Shown here piece after piece: positions 32,992 to 41,975 of a DNA stretch of 62,789 nucleotides; within the stretch, counting starts at the first letter, position 1; the number at the start of each line of letters is the position of its first letter. The translations under genes were made by a program, and so were the position numbers. The notes under the pieces were generated by a model, which was not told the origin of the DNA, searched no databases, and worked only from the letters and a program-made list of their open reading frames with translations. Source of the stretch: Oscillospiraceae bacterium (lineage in GTDB: Bacteria > Bacillota > Clostridia > Oscillospirales > Ruminococcaceae). The stretch is from assembly GCA_017396665.1 (NCBI GenBank), contig JAFQLH010000002.1:1-62789 (forward strand), in the 5' to 3' direction.

Positions 32992-35696
32992 ATATATTTA
33001 ACAGGGTTACCCTTTCGACGCTAAGGCTCAACAAGACCAGAACCCTCGTTACTATCATCGGAGTGATTCTTTCTGCGGCAATGATTTGTGCGGTTGCTAC
33101 CGCAGGCAACAGCTTCAGGGACTACCTGCTGCGTGACACTGTTTCATATACCGGAGATTGGCATGCGAGTGCTGAAATGATAAACGAGCAGCAGCTTCAG
33201 ACGCTGCTTGACTCGGACGAAATCCAGAGCGTTGACTACGCAAAATCTCTCGGCTACGCAGTTGCCGAAAACTCAAAGCATGCGACAAAGCCGTATTATT
33301 ACGTAATCGAGGCTGACGAGTCGTTTGCAAAAACGGTATCCATACACCTTCTTGACGGAAGATACCCGACAGACAGCAGTGAAATAATCCTTCCTGAACA
33401 CCTTTCCTTCGGCGGCGGAATTGACTACGAAATCGGCGACACGCTCACACTTGAGATAGGCGACAGAGAATCTGACGGCTTTATTCTCAACCAGAACAAC
33501 CCTTATGTAGATTATGACTACGATTTAAACGAGATTGTTTCTGACGAATACATTCTAATAAAATATACCAAGACCTACACGGTAGTCGGGTTCTTCGCCG
33601 AGCCGGGCTTTGAGGACTACTTTGCCCCCGGCTTTACGGTAATTACCGCACCCTCTGAGGAATATAACGAAAACGCAATCTACGACGCCTACGTAAAATT
33701 CAAGGACCCGATGGCAACCTATGACTATATTGAAAGCACAGACGATTTCTTTATGAACCCTAACAGCGAAGTGCTTATGCTCATGGGCATATCAAGGCAC
33801 GAGAGCTTTCTTATTGTATATTACGGACTGCTCGGAATCATAATCGGGCTTATTGTTCTCGGTTCTGTCGCACTTATCTACAACGCATTCTCAATATCAG
33901 TTTCAGAGAGGACAAAGCAGTTCGGTCTGCTCTCCTCTGTCGGAGCGACAAAGAGACAGATACAAAGAAGCGTACGCTTTGAAGCGCTGGTCATCAGCCT
34001 TATAGGTATCCCGATAGGCATTCTCCTGGGTGTAGGCGGAATTGGAATCGCCCTTCACATCCTTTCAAACAAGCTTTTAGAGCTTTCTGACGTTATAACA
34101 GAAGTAGAGCTAAGACTGTGCGTTTCGCCGTTTTCAATACTCACGGCGGTTATAGTTTCACTTGTGACGGTGTTCATATCCGCATGGATTCCGTCAAGGC
34201 GTGCTACAAAGGTTACTGCAATCGAAGCTATAAAGCAGACTAAGGAAATCAAGAAAAAAAGGATAAGAACCTCTAAGCTTACATATAAGCTGTTCGGACT
34301 TGCGGGGGTGCTTGCATCAAAGTATTACAAGCGAAACCGCAAAAAGTACCGTGCGACAGTTGTCAGCCTGTTTATGAGCATTGTGCTGTTTGTTTCCGCT
34401 TCATACTTCTGCACGCTGCTCACAGCCGCTATTGACGACATTATCGGCACCTACAACTGCGATATAATATACTACGATATAAAGCTCGACAACGACAGAG
34501 AAGCAGCACTTGACCTGCACTCAAAGATAGATGCCCTGAGCGAGGTTGATAAGGTAGCTCTGAAGCTCGCTATCTACACAGAGTCACATCCCGATGCAAG
34601 CGAGCTTTCTGACAGCTGGATTGAATATTCAAAGATGGATATGAGCTATGACTATGAAACAGATACCGCCAGCACTCAGACACTTGCACTCTTTGTAAAC
34701 GACGAGGAGTACCTAAAGCTGCTTAAAGAAAACGGGCTTTCAAAGGAAAAGTTCATGGACCCGGGCAATCCGCTTGCGGTAGTATATGACGCCTATGTCG
34801 GATACTCTTATTCTGACGACAAATACATCACAGGCAACATATTCAGTTCTCAGGAGCCGTCTGTAACTATCACCTTCCAGAGATATATCGAGGGCATTAA
34901 CTACAACGATTACTACTATGTCGAAGAATACCTCGAAAACGGAGAGACATACTACACCCTCCCCGGCACCTACGGACCAGGCTCGTTTATAACAATACCG
35001 GAAGAAGCACTCTTCAGAACCGCTACCCTCAGTGGCGGAGCGATAATTGATGAAGTCCCGTACTTTCTGGATAATCTGAGCATCGGAGCTGTATTTATAT
35101 ATCCTCAGAGTCTTATGGATATCGTGCTGGTTGAAGAGCCTGCCTTCCTGTCTGCCGAATACGCAATCAAAACCGACAATCCCAATGAAGCAAATGCTGC
35201 ACTTTTAGAGCTTATCGACACCGAAAACTACTCAACCGATGGACTTTTCAACTATGCCGGCACGGAGCAGTCTGTAAAGTCAGCGGTTAATATAACCGAG
35301 GTTTTGGCATATAGCTTTATCGTGCTTATTTCACTTATTGCAATTGCAAATGTATTCAATACAATCTCAACAAACGTCGCTCTCAGACGCAAGGAGTTTG
35401 CAATGCTCAGGTCTGTCGGAATGACCTCCGGGGACTTCAACAAAATGATGTGCTATGAGTGTATCCTCTATGGCGTAAAGTCGCTCGCACTCGGTCTTCC
35501 TGCAGCTATAGGTATGTCATATATTATTTACAAGACCTTTGCGATGGGAGTTATATTTGAATTCTCCTTACCTGTATCAGCTATGGTTATCGCATCCTTC
35601 AGCGTGTTTGCTGTCGTGTTCGCAACAATGATGTATGCTGTGCATAAAATCAAAAAGGATAATACCATAGACGCACTCAAAAACGAAAACCTGTAA
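32988..35696 (+). CDS. FtsX-like ABC transporter permease, two-module
   Basis: 902 residues. An N-terminal helix (LVTIIGVILSAAMICAVATA) and external domain are followed by a three-helix FtsX unit containing FGLLSSVGATKRQIQRSV, then a second helix and external domain and a second FtsX unit with EFAMLRSVGMTSGDFNKMM. The duplicated SVGxT signatures mark the coupling helices. Likely mechanotransmission or lipid/peptide-related export rather than classical import. Operon partner of the preceding ATPase. Confidence 0.9.
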   Translation: MNIFNRVTLSTLRLNKTRTLVTIIGVILSAAMICAVATAGNSFRDYLLRDTVSYTGDWHASAEMINEQQLQTLLDSDEIQSVDYAKSLGYAVAENSKHATKPYYYVIEADESFAKTVSIHLLDGRYPTDSSEIILPEHLSFGGGIDYEIGDTLTLEIGDRESDGFILNQNNPYVDYDYDLNEIVSDEYILIKYTKTYTVVGFFAEPGFEDYFAPGFTVITAPSEEYNENAIYDAYVKFKDPMATYDYIESTDDFFMNPNSEVLMLMGISRHESFLIVYYGLLGIIIGLIVLGSVALIYNAFSISVSERTKQFGLLSSVGATKRQIQRSVRFEALVISLIGIPIGILLGVGGIGIALHILSNKLLELSDVITEVELRLCVSPFSILTAVIVSLVTVFISAWIPSRRATKVTAIEAIKQTKEIKKKRIRTSKLTYKLFGLAGVLASKYYKRNRKKYRATVVSLFMSIVLFVSASYFCTLLTAAIDDIIGTYNCDIIYYDIKLDNDREAALDLHSKIDALSEVDKVALKLAIYTESHPDASELSDSWIEYSKMDMSYDYETDTASTQTLALFVNDEEYLKLLKENGLSKEKFMDPGNPLAVVYDAYVGYSYSDDKYITGNIFSSQEPSVTITFQRYIEGINYNDYYYVEEYLENGETYYTLPGTYGPGSFITIPEEALFRTATLSGGAIIDEVPYFLDNLSIGAVFIYPQSLMDIVLVEEPAFLSAEYAIKTDNPNEANAALLELIDTENYSTDGLFNYAGTEQSVKSAVNITEVLAYSFIVLISLIAIANVFNTISTNVALRRKEFAMLRSVGMTSGDFNKMMCYECILYGVKSLALGLPAAIGMSYIIYKTFAMGVIFEFSLPVSAMVIASFSVFAVVFATMMYAVHKIKKDNTIDALKNENL

Positions 35697-35707
35697 CAGC
35701 ACCTTGG

Positions 35708-35736
35708 CACCGCCCTTTTGTGGCGGTGCTTTTTTT
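35708..35736 (+). terminator. Terminator after FtsX permease
   Basis: GCACCGCC / GGCGGTGC perfect stem with TTTTTTT tail. Confidence 0.9.
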
Positions 35737-35817
35737 GCAGATTTGTCATAAAAACAGCTTATGCGGAAAACGGATTTTATCACATTAACAAAATAAAGCG
35801 AAAATACTTTAAATCAC

Positions 35818-35847
35818 TTGACAATATAATAATCCTTATGATATAAT
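35818..35847 (+). promoter_or_regulatory. Strong promoter of polyamine-operon leader
   Basis: TTGACA, 18-bp spacer, TATAAT: full consensus hexamers, 370 bp upstream of the first ORF. Confidence 0.75.
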
Positions 35848-35853
35848 GCAAAA

Positions 35854-36196
35854 CATGAAAAGATGCGGTTTTCAGAGTCTTTTCAAAGCAACATTTTCGG
35901 ACCACCCTCTGAGGGTCGAGGCCATACGGACAGCCGGGTCCACTGCCGACGGCGGTTTTCGCCTTATTGATTGAGTTTGAAGCTCAAATTTTATAAGTTG
36001 GTTACTTCATAACCGAAATTGCACTTCTGTGCAGACTTGTGAAACGGTCAATAAGAGTAGTAAAAGTGATTTGCTATATAGACTCTGTATGCCCTTATAC
36101 TTTACAAATTCGTTCGATGGGACGCTTTGTCCTCTATCGGTATTTTGTTTTTGTCAAAGCACAAGCTGTAAAGAAGCAGCCTTGTGCTTTTTTTAT
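35854..36196 (+). ncRNA. Candidate structured leader RNA with terminator, upstream of polyamine operon
   Basis: The 517-bp gap from 35697 to 36213 has no ORF, but downstream of the promoter there are many paired segments. Local hairpins include ACCC/GGGT near 35924, GGCG/CGCC near 35955, TTGAG/CTCAA, GGTTA/TAACC, GCAC/GTGC and CGATGGGAC/GTCC..ATCG near 36115. Two long-range pairings are exact: CAGAGTC (about 35873) with GACTCTG (about 36080), and CTTATTGA (about 35964) with TCAATAAG (about 36048). It ends in a terminator (36156-36196) 18 bases before the decarboxylase ATG, which has its own AAGGAG. Either a riboswitch-type attenuator or an independent ncRNA. I recognise no Rfam class. Confidence 0.55.
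36156..36196 (+). terminator. Leader terminator before speA
   Basis: AAAGCACAAG-CTG pairs with CAGC-CTTGTGCTTT (one bulge), followed by a T-rich run. Being between promoter and first gene, it must be read through or regulated. Confidence 0.85.
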
Positions 36197-36213
36197 TTTA
36201 AGGAGTATTATTT

Positions 36214-37653
36214 ATGGACCAGACAAGAGCCCCTATACACGAAGCGCTTGAGCGTTTCAGAAAAATGAGAGTAGTTCCCTTTGATGTGCCCGGCCACAAG
36301 CACGGTAAGGGCAACCCTGAGCTGTGCGAGTTTCTTGGCAAGCAATGCGTCGAGGTTGATGTAAACAGCATGAAGCCGCTTGACAACCTGTGCCACCCTA
36401 TTTCAGTGATAAGAGAAGCGGAGATGCTTGCCGCTGAGGCATTCGGAGCGGCACACGCATTCCTTATGGTCAGCGGAACAACAGGCTCTGTGCAGAGTAT
36501 GATTCTGTCCGCCTGTAAGCGTGGCGACAAGATTATTCTTCCCCGAAATGTACACAGAAGTGTAATCAACGCACTTGTGCTTTGCGGAGCAGTTCCCGTT
36601 TATGTAAACCCTGAGGTTGACTCAAGGCTGGGAATATCGCTTGGTATGAAGCGTGAGCAGGTTCAGAAGGCAATCGACGAGAACCCGGACGCTGTTGCGG
36701 TTCTTGTAAACAACCCGACCTACTACGGAATATGCTCTGACATAAGGGCAATTGCTCAGATGGCACACAAGGCAGGTATGCTCTGTCTTGCGGATGAGGC
36801 TCACGGAACACATCTTTACTTCGGCGAGGGACTTCCCGTTTCGGCTATGGCGGCAGGTGCGGATATGGCGGCGGTTTCTATGCACAAAAGCGGCGGAAGC
36901 CTTACACAATCAAGCCTTCTGCTTGTCGGAGAGGGCGTTTCCGAGGGACGTGTAAGACAGATTATAAACCTTACACAGACAACATCGGGAAGCTATCTGC
37001 TTATGTCAAGCCTTGATATAAGCAGACGAAATCTTGCACTAAGGGGAAAAGAAATCTTCAGACAGGTATCTGAGATGGCTGACTACGCAAGAAGCGAGAT
37101 AAACGAATCGGGCGGATATTACGCATTCGGCAAGGAGCTTATAAACGGAAACTCTGTCTACGATTTTGATACCTCGAAGCTCAGCGTTCACACACTTGAT
37201 GTCGGTCTTGCAGGAATTGAGGTTTACGATATTCTGCGTGACGAGTATGATATACAGATTGAATTCGGCGATTTAGGAAACATCCTTGCATACCTTTCTA
37301 TCGGTGACAGACCGCAGGAGGTTGAAAGACTTGTGAGTGCACTTTCTGACATAAACAGACGCTATCATACTGACGGCTCAGGACTTATGACGCAGGAATA
37401 CATAGAGCCTCAGGTTGTTGCAACTCCGCAGGAGGCTTTCTACTCAGGCAAGGAAAGTCTGCCGATTGAACAGACGGAAGGCAGGATATGCAGCGAGTTT
37501 GTTATGTGCTATCCTCCGGGAATACCTATTCTTGCACCGGGAGAAAGAATAACAAAGGAAATCCTTCGCTACATAGACTACGCAAAGGCAAAGGGCTGTA
37601 ATATGACAGGCCCTGAGGACGCTGACATACTGCGTCTTAACGTTTTGAAATAA
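36214..37653 (+). CDS. speA: Biosynthetic arginine decarboxylase (aspartate-aminotransferase-fold)
   Basis: 479 residues of the Orn/Lys/Arg decarboxylase major domain, length as for B. subtilis SpeA. PLP lysine is Lys225 in SMHKSGGS; CLADEAHGTH supplies the Asp/His that hold the cofactor, and MVSGTTGSVQSM the phosphate loop. It turns arginine into agmatine; lysine decarboxylation is an alternative, but the agmatinase two genes downstream favours arginine. First gene of a five-gene polyamine operon. Confidence 0.9.
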   Translation: MDQTRAPIHEALERFRKMRVVPFDVPGHKHGKGNPELCEFLGKQCVEVDVNSMKPLDNLCHPISVIREAEMLAAEAFGAAHAFLMVSGTTGSVQSMILSACKRGDKIILPRNVHRSVINALVLCGAVPVYVNPEVDSRLGISLGMKREQVQKAIDENPDAVAVLVNNPTYYGICSDIRAIAQMAHKAGMLCLADEAHGTHLYFGEGLPVSAMAAGADMAAVSMHKSGGSLTQSSLLLVGEGVSEGRVRQIINLTQTTSGSYLLMSSLDISRRNLALRGKEIFRQVSEMADYARSEINESGGYYAFGKELINGNSVYDFDTSKLSVHTLDVGLAGIEVYDILRDEYDIQIEFGDLGNILAYLSIGDRPQEVERLVSALSDINRRYHTDGSGLMTQEYIEPQVVATPQEAFYSGKESLPIEQTEGRICSEFVMCYPPGIPILAPGERITKEILRYIDYAKAKGCNMTGPEDADILRLNVLK

Positions 37654-37665
37654 GGAGGTACCGGC

Positions 37666-38517
37666 ATGGAGTTCTGGTTTGACGAATTTCACACACCTGA
37701 CGTAAAGCACAGCATCCGTATAAAAGAGCATCTTTTTACCACAAGAAGCGAATTTCAGAGAATAGACATTTTCGACACCTCGGAATTCGGCAAGGTTCTG
37801 ACGCTTGACGGAAATGTTATGCTTACAGAGCGTGACGAATTTATATACGACGAAATGATAACACACGTTCCAATGGCTGTTCACCCCGATATCCGTGACA
37901 TACTCGTTATCGGTGCAGGTGACGGAGGGGTTGTAAAGGAGCTTATCCGCTACGACACGGTTGAGCATATAGACCTTGTTGAGATGGACCCCGAGGTTCT
38001 CAACGCCTGCAGGAAGTTCCTTCCCAACAACGCAAACGGCGTTGACGACAGGAGAGTCCGTGTTTACTTTGAAAACGGACTTAAATTCATAAGACGATGC
38101 GAAAATAAGTACGACCTTATCATCGTTGACTCTACAGACCCTTTCGGTCCTTCGGAGGGACTTTTCACAAGAGAATTCTACGGCAACTGCTACAACGCTC
38201 TGAAATCTGACGGAATTATGGTAAACCAGCAGGGCTCACCCTTCTACGCTCAGGATGCCGAGGCAATGAAGCGAAGCCATATGCGTATAGTAAACTGCTT
38301 CCCTATAAGCCGTGTCTATCAGGCACATATCCCGACCTATGCCGCAGGCTACTGGCTTTTCGGATTTGCGAGCAAGAAGTACCACCCAATTGACGACCTT
38401 GATTCAGCAAGGTGGAATTCTCTCAGACTTCAGACAAAATACTATACTACAAGACTTCACAAGGGGGCATTCTACCTGCCCGCCTTTCTTGAAAGAATGC
38501 TTGAGGAGGTTGAATAG
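37666..38517 (+). CDS. speE: Spermidine synthase (aminopropyltransferase)
   Basis: 283 residues. Motifs: LTLDGNVMLTERDEFIYDEM, ILVIGAGDGGVVKEL (dcSAM binding), DLVEMDP, and YDLIIVDSTDPFGPSEGLF with the catalytic Asp. Transfers the aminopropyl group of decarboxylated SAM to putrescine. Its donor-forming enzyme SpeD is not in this window, while the operon also encodes the SAM-independent carboxyspermidine route. GGAGG precedes ATG 37666. Confidence 0.93.
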   Translation: MEFWFDEFHTPDVKHSIRIKEHLFTTRSEFQRIDIFDTSEFGKVLTLDGNVMLTERDEFIYDEMITHVPMAVHPDIRDILVIGAGDGGVVKELIRYDTVEHIDLVEMDPEVLNACRKFLPNNANGVDDRRVRVYFENGLKFIRRCENKYDLIIVDSTDPFGPSEGLFTREFYGNCYNALKSDGIMVNQQGSPFYAQDAEAMKRSHMRIVNCFPISRVYQAHIPTYAAGYWLFGFASKKYHPIDDLDSARWNSLRLQTKYYTTRLHKGAFYLPAFLERMLEEVE

Positions 38518-39384
38518 ATGCTTAATAAAAACATTGAAGCTTTCATCGGCTGTGACGCAGAATACGAAAGCGCTGACATAGTGCTTTTCGGAGCACCGTT
38601 TGACTCTACTACAAGCTACCGTGCGGGAGCGAGAGCCGGCTCGTCGGCTATGAGGCACGAGAGCTTTGCAATCGAAACCTACAGCCCCTATCTCGACGCA
38701 GACCTTTGCGACTACGATATCTTCGACAGCGGGGATTTGGAGCTTTGCTTCGGTGACACACAGTCGGTTCTCTCTGACATCGAAGAAAGAACCGCCACAA
38801 TTCTACGTGACGGAAAGCTCCCTGTTATGCTCGGCGGCGAGCATCTTGTAACACTCGGCGCAGTAAGGGCGGTATTTAAAAAATATGAGGAGCTTGAAAT
38901 AGTACACCTTGACGCACACGCAGATTTAAGGGATGATTATCTCGGCTGCAGGCTCAGTCATGCCTGCGTTATGAGAAGATGCCACGAGCTTGTGGGCGAC
39001 GGAAAAATCCATCAGTTCTGCATACGAAGCGGTGACAGGGAGGAGTTTCTGTTTGCAACGGGGCACACGGATATGCATAAGTTTTCGCTTGACGGTCTGT
39101 CAGAAACAATTGAGCAGCTTGGCAACAAGCCCGTATATCTGACTATTGACCTTGACTGCCTTGACCCTGCGTTTATGGCAGGCACAGGAACGGCAGAGGC
39201 AGGCGGTATTACAACAAGTGAGCTTATCGGGGCAATTCACAGCCTGTCGAAGCTCAACATCGTGGGTGCTGACATAAACGAGCTTGCGCCTTCACTTGAC
39301 CCTTCGGGAAATTCAACTACAACTGCCTGCAAGCTTTTAAGAGAGCTTCTGCTGGCAATCGAGCTTAAAAGAAAAGGAGAATGA
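38518..39384 (+). CDS. speB: Agmatinase
   Basis: 288 residues of the ureohydrolase family. Manganese-binding motifs GGEHLVTLG, HLDAHADLRDD, SHACVMRR and TIDLDCLDPAFM are complete. Hydrolyses agmatine to putrescine and urea. It starts directly after the speE stop. Preceded by no long gap and followed by an ATGA junction. Confidence 0.93.
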   Translation: MLNKNIEAFIGCDAEYESADIVLFGAPFDSTTSYRAGARAGSSAMRHESFAIETYSPYLDADLCDYDIFDSGDLELCFGDTQSVLSDIEERTATILRDGKLPVMLGGEHLVTLGAVRAVFKKYEELEIVHLDAHADLRDDYLGCRLSHACVMRRCHELVGDGKIHQFCIRSGDREEFLFATGHTDMHKFSLDGLSETIEQLGNKPVYLTIDLDCLDPAFMAGTGTAEAGGITTSELIGAIHSLSKLNIVGADINELAPSLDPSGNSTTTACKLLRELLLAIELKRKGE

Positions 39385-39389
39385 ATAAT

Positions 39390-40649
39390 ATGAGCAGAGT
39401 ACTTGTAATAGGATGCGGCGGCGTTGCAAACGTTGCTATCAGAAAATGCTGTCAGGCAAGCGAGGTGTTCACAGAGCTTTGTATTGCAAGCAGAACAAAG
39501 TCAAAGTGTGACGAGCTTGCAAAAAAGCTTGAGGGAAAGACAAACACCAAAATCACTACCGCACAGGTAAACGCAGACAGCGTTGACGAGCTTGTTTCAC
39601 TTATAAACAGCTACAAGCCCGACCTTGTTATGAACATCGCACTCCCTTATCAGGACCTTACCATAATGGACGCATGCCTTATCTGCAAGGTGAACTATAT
39701 GGACACCGCAAACTACGAGCCTGAAGACACCGACGACCCGCAGTGGCGTGAAATATACGAAAAGCGCTGTGAGGAAAAGGGCTTTTCTGCTTACTTCGAT
39801 TATAGCTGGCAGTGGGCTTACAAGGAAAAGTTTGAAAAGGCAGGGCTTATGGCTCTGCTCGGCTGCGGCTTTGACCCGGGCGTTACACAGGCTTACTGTG
39901 CTTATGCAAAGAAGCACCAGTTTGACAGCATCGACACAATTGATATTTTAGACTGCAACGGTGGAGACCACGGCTATCCGTTTGCAACAAACTTTAACCC
40001 TGAGGTAAATCTGCGTGAGGTTTCTGCACCCGGAAGCTACATCGAAAACGGAAAGTGGGTAGAGATACCTGCTATGAGCATAAAGAGAGAATATGACTTT
40101 GACGAGGTTGGTATGAAGGATATGTACCTCCTTCACCACGAGGAGATAGAATCGCTTGCTGTGAACATTCCTGAGGTAAAGAGAATACGCTTCTTTATGA
40201 CCTTCGGTCAGAGCTATCTTACACATATGAACTGCCTTCAGAATGTAGGTATGCTGTCTACAACTCCTGTGATGTTTGAAGGAAGAGAGATTGTACCTAT
40301 CAAGTTTTTGAAGGAGCTTCTCCCCGACCCTGCAAGCCTTGGTCCGAGAACGAAGGGAAAGACAAACATCGGCTGTATCTTCACAGGCGAGAAAAACGGA
40401 GAGAAAAAGAACTACTACATCTACAACGTGTGCGACCATGAGGAGTGCTACAAGGAGGTTGAAAGCCAAGCTATCAGCTATACAACAGGCGTTCCTGCAA
40501 TGTGCGGTGCTATGATGATGCTTACAGGACAGTGGAGCAAGGCGGGCGTATATACCGTTGAGGAGATGAATCCTGACCCGTTCCTTGAGGCACTTTGTAA
40601 ATACGGACTTCCTCACAAGGAAAGCTTTGAGCCTGTTCTGGTGGACTAA
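39390..40649 (+). CDS. Carboxy(nor)spermidine synthase / dehydrogenase
   Basis: 419 residues of the saccharopine-dehydrogenase-like family. N-terminal Rossmann motif VLVIGCGGVANVA; conserved MDTANYEPEDTDDPQW and LLGCGFDPGVTQAY segments are typical of carboxynorspermidine synthase. It condenses aspartate semialdehyde with putrescine, using NADPH, to form carboxyspermidine. Start is ATG 39390, ten bases after AAAGGAG; the ATG at 39381 overlaps the speB stop and is too close to that site. Precedes its decarboxylase. Confidence 0.9.
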   Translation: MSRVLVIGCGGVANVAIRKCCQASEVFTELCIASRTKSKCDELAKKLEGKTNTKITTAQVNADSVDELVSLINSYKPDLVMNIALPYQDLTIMDACLICKVNYMDTANYEPEDTDDPQWREIYEKRCEEKGFSAYFDYSWQWAYKEKFEKAGLMALLGCGFDPGVTQAYCAYAKKHQFDSIDTIDILDCNGGDHGYPFATNFNPEVNLREVSAPGSYIENGKWVEIPAMSIKREYDFDEVGMKDMYLLHHEEIESLAVNIPEVKRIRFFMTFGQSYLTHMNCLQNVGMLSTTPVMFEGREIVPIKFLKELLPDPASLGPRTKGKTNIGCIFTGEKNGEKKNYYIYNVCDHEECYKEVESQAISYTTGVPAMCGAMMMLTGQWSKAGVYTVEEMNPDPFLEALCKYGLPHKESFEPVLVD

Positions 40650-41843
40650 ATGACAGGTAACAATGCATTCTTACACATAGAGGGCTGTGACACAGACAGG
40701 CTTTTTTCTGACGTTAAAACGCCCTGCTATGTGATAGACGAAAAGGCTCTTATCACAAACGGCGAGATACTAAAGAGTGTCTGCGACGACACAGGCTGCA
40801 GGATACTGCTTGCACAAAAGGCGTTTTCAAACTTCACTCTGTACCCTCTTCTTTCTCAGTACATAAACGGCACAGAAGCGAGCGGACTTTTTGAGGCAAG
40901 ACTCGGCTATGAGGAAATGCAGGGCAAAGAGGTGCACGTTTTCTGTGCAGGCTACAGGAGCGACGAATTTGAGGAGCTTTTAAAGTACGCTGACCATATA
41001 GTGTTCAACACTCCGACACAGCTTAGGCTTTTCGGCAAAAGGGCGAAGGCTTCGGGCAAAAGCATAGGTCTGAGGATTAATCCCGAATGCTCAACGCAGG
41101 AGGGACACGAAATATACGACCCTTGTGCACCAAAAAGCAGGCTGGGTACTACAAGGGCGCTGTGGGATGAGCTTATGACCGATGAGCTTGTTTCAATGCT
41201 TGACGGGCTTCACTTCCACACTCTCTGCGAGCAGGACGCTGACGACCTTCAGAAGACACTCACGGCAGTTGAGGAGAAGTTCTCGGATGTTCTGCCGAAA
41301 ATGAAATGGCTCAATATGGGCGGAGGACACCATATCACGAGAGAAGGCTATAACATCGGGCTTCTTAAAAAGCTTATTACATACGCTCAGGAAAAGTGGG
41401 GCGTAACGGTTTATTTAGAGCCGGGCGAGGCTCACGCACTCAATGCAGGATATCTTGTGACAAGGGTTCTCGACCTTATCAGAAACGGCGATACAGATAT
41501 AGCGATACTCGATATGAGTGCGGCTTGTCACACACCCGATGTAATAGAAATGCCGTATACTCCGCCTCTGTACAACAGCGGAAAAGAGGGCGAGCTTATG
41601 TATAATTACAGGCTTGGCTGTCCTACCTGTCTTTCAGGCGATATCGTGGGAGATTACTCCTTTGACAAGCCCCTGCAGATGGGCGATATGCTCATTTTCG
41701 GGGATATGGCGATATATTCAACCTGCAAAAGCAACACCTTCAACGGTATGGCACTTCCCGATATTCTGCTTCTTAAATGTGACAGAAGCATCGAAGTGAT
41801 AAAAAGCTTTGACTACCGTGACTTTAAAAACAGGCTGGGATAA
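40650..41843 (+). CDS. nspC: Carboxy(nor)spermidine decarboxylase
   Basis: 397 residues, alanine-racemase-fold PLP decarboxylase. PLP lysine in LLAQKAFSNF, active-site LHFHTLCEQ, NMGGGHHITREGY and LEPGEAHALNAGYL, and the C-terminal Cys segment CHTPDVIEMPY. Converts carboxyspermidine to spermidine without SAM. Its start abuts the preceding stop. Last gene of the operon, followed by a terminator. Confidence 0.92.
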   Translation: MTGNNAFLHIEGCDTDRLFSDVKTPCYVIDEKALITNGEILKSVCDDTGCRILLAQKAFSNFTLYPLLSQYINGTEASGLFEARLGYEEMQGKEVHVFCAGYRSDEFEELLKYADHIVFNTPTQLRLFGKRAKASGKSIGLRINPECSTQEGHEIYDPCAPKSRLGTTRALWDELMTDELVSMLDGLHFHTLCEQDADDLQKTLTAVEEKFSDVLPKMKWLNMGGGHHITREGYNIGLLKKLITYAQEKWGVTVYLEPGEAHALNAGYLVTRVLDLIRNGDTDIAILDMSAACHTPDVIEMPYTPPLYNSGKEGELMYNYRLGCPTCLSGDIVGDYSFDKPLQMGDMLIFGDMAIYSTCKSNTFNGMALPDILLLKCDRSIEVIKSFDYRDFKNRLG

Positions 41844-41855
41844 GCATATTTAATA

Positions 41856-41888
41856 ACGGACCTTGCTTATTGCAGGGCCCGTTTTTTG
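41856..41888 (+). terminator. Terminator of polyamine operon
   Basis: ACGGACCTTGC / GCAGGGCCCGT stem (one mismatch, one wobble) with TTTTTT. Confidence 0.85.
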
Positions 41889-41975
41889 AAACAAATTTCT
41901 CCCCGCTACTTCCATTATGGATTGATTTGTGGTATATTAGTAATATGTAATTGCTTTATGGAGAGGGTGAAGGAT

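Noticed and set aside
35854-36196. Leader RNA as a T-box, cobalamin or SAM riboswitch
   Set aside because: No GGTGG-ACCGCG T-box core, no GCCACTG box in correct context (only a partial GTCCACTGCC), and no SAM-I core. Left as an unknown structured RNA.
41886-41975. N-terminal extension of the histidine kinase from ATG 41886
   Set aside because: It would begin inside the T-run of the polyamine-operon terminator; ATG 41976 has a ribosome site.
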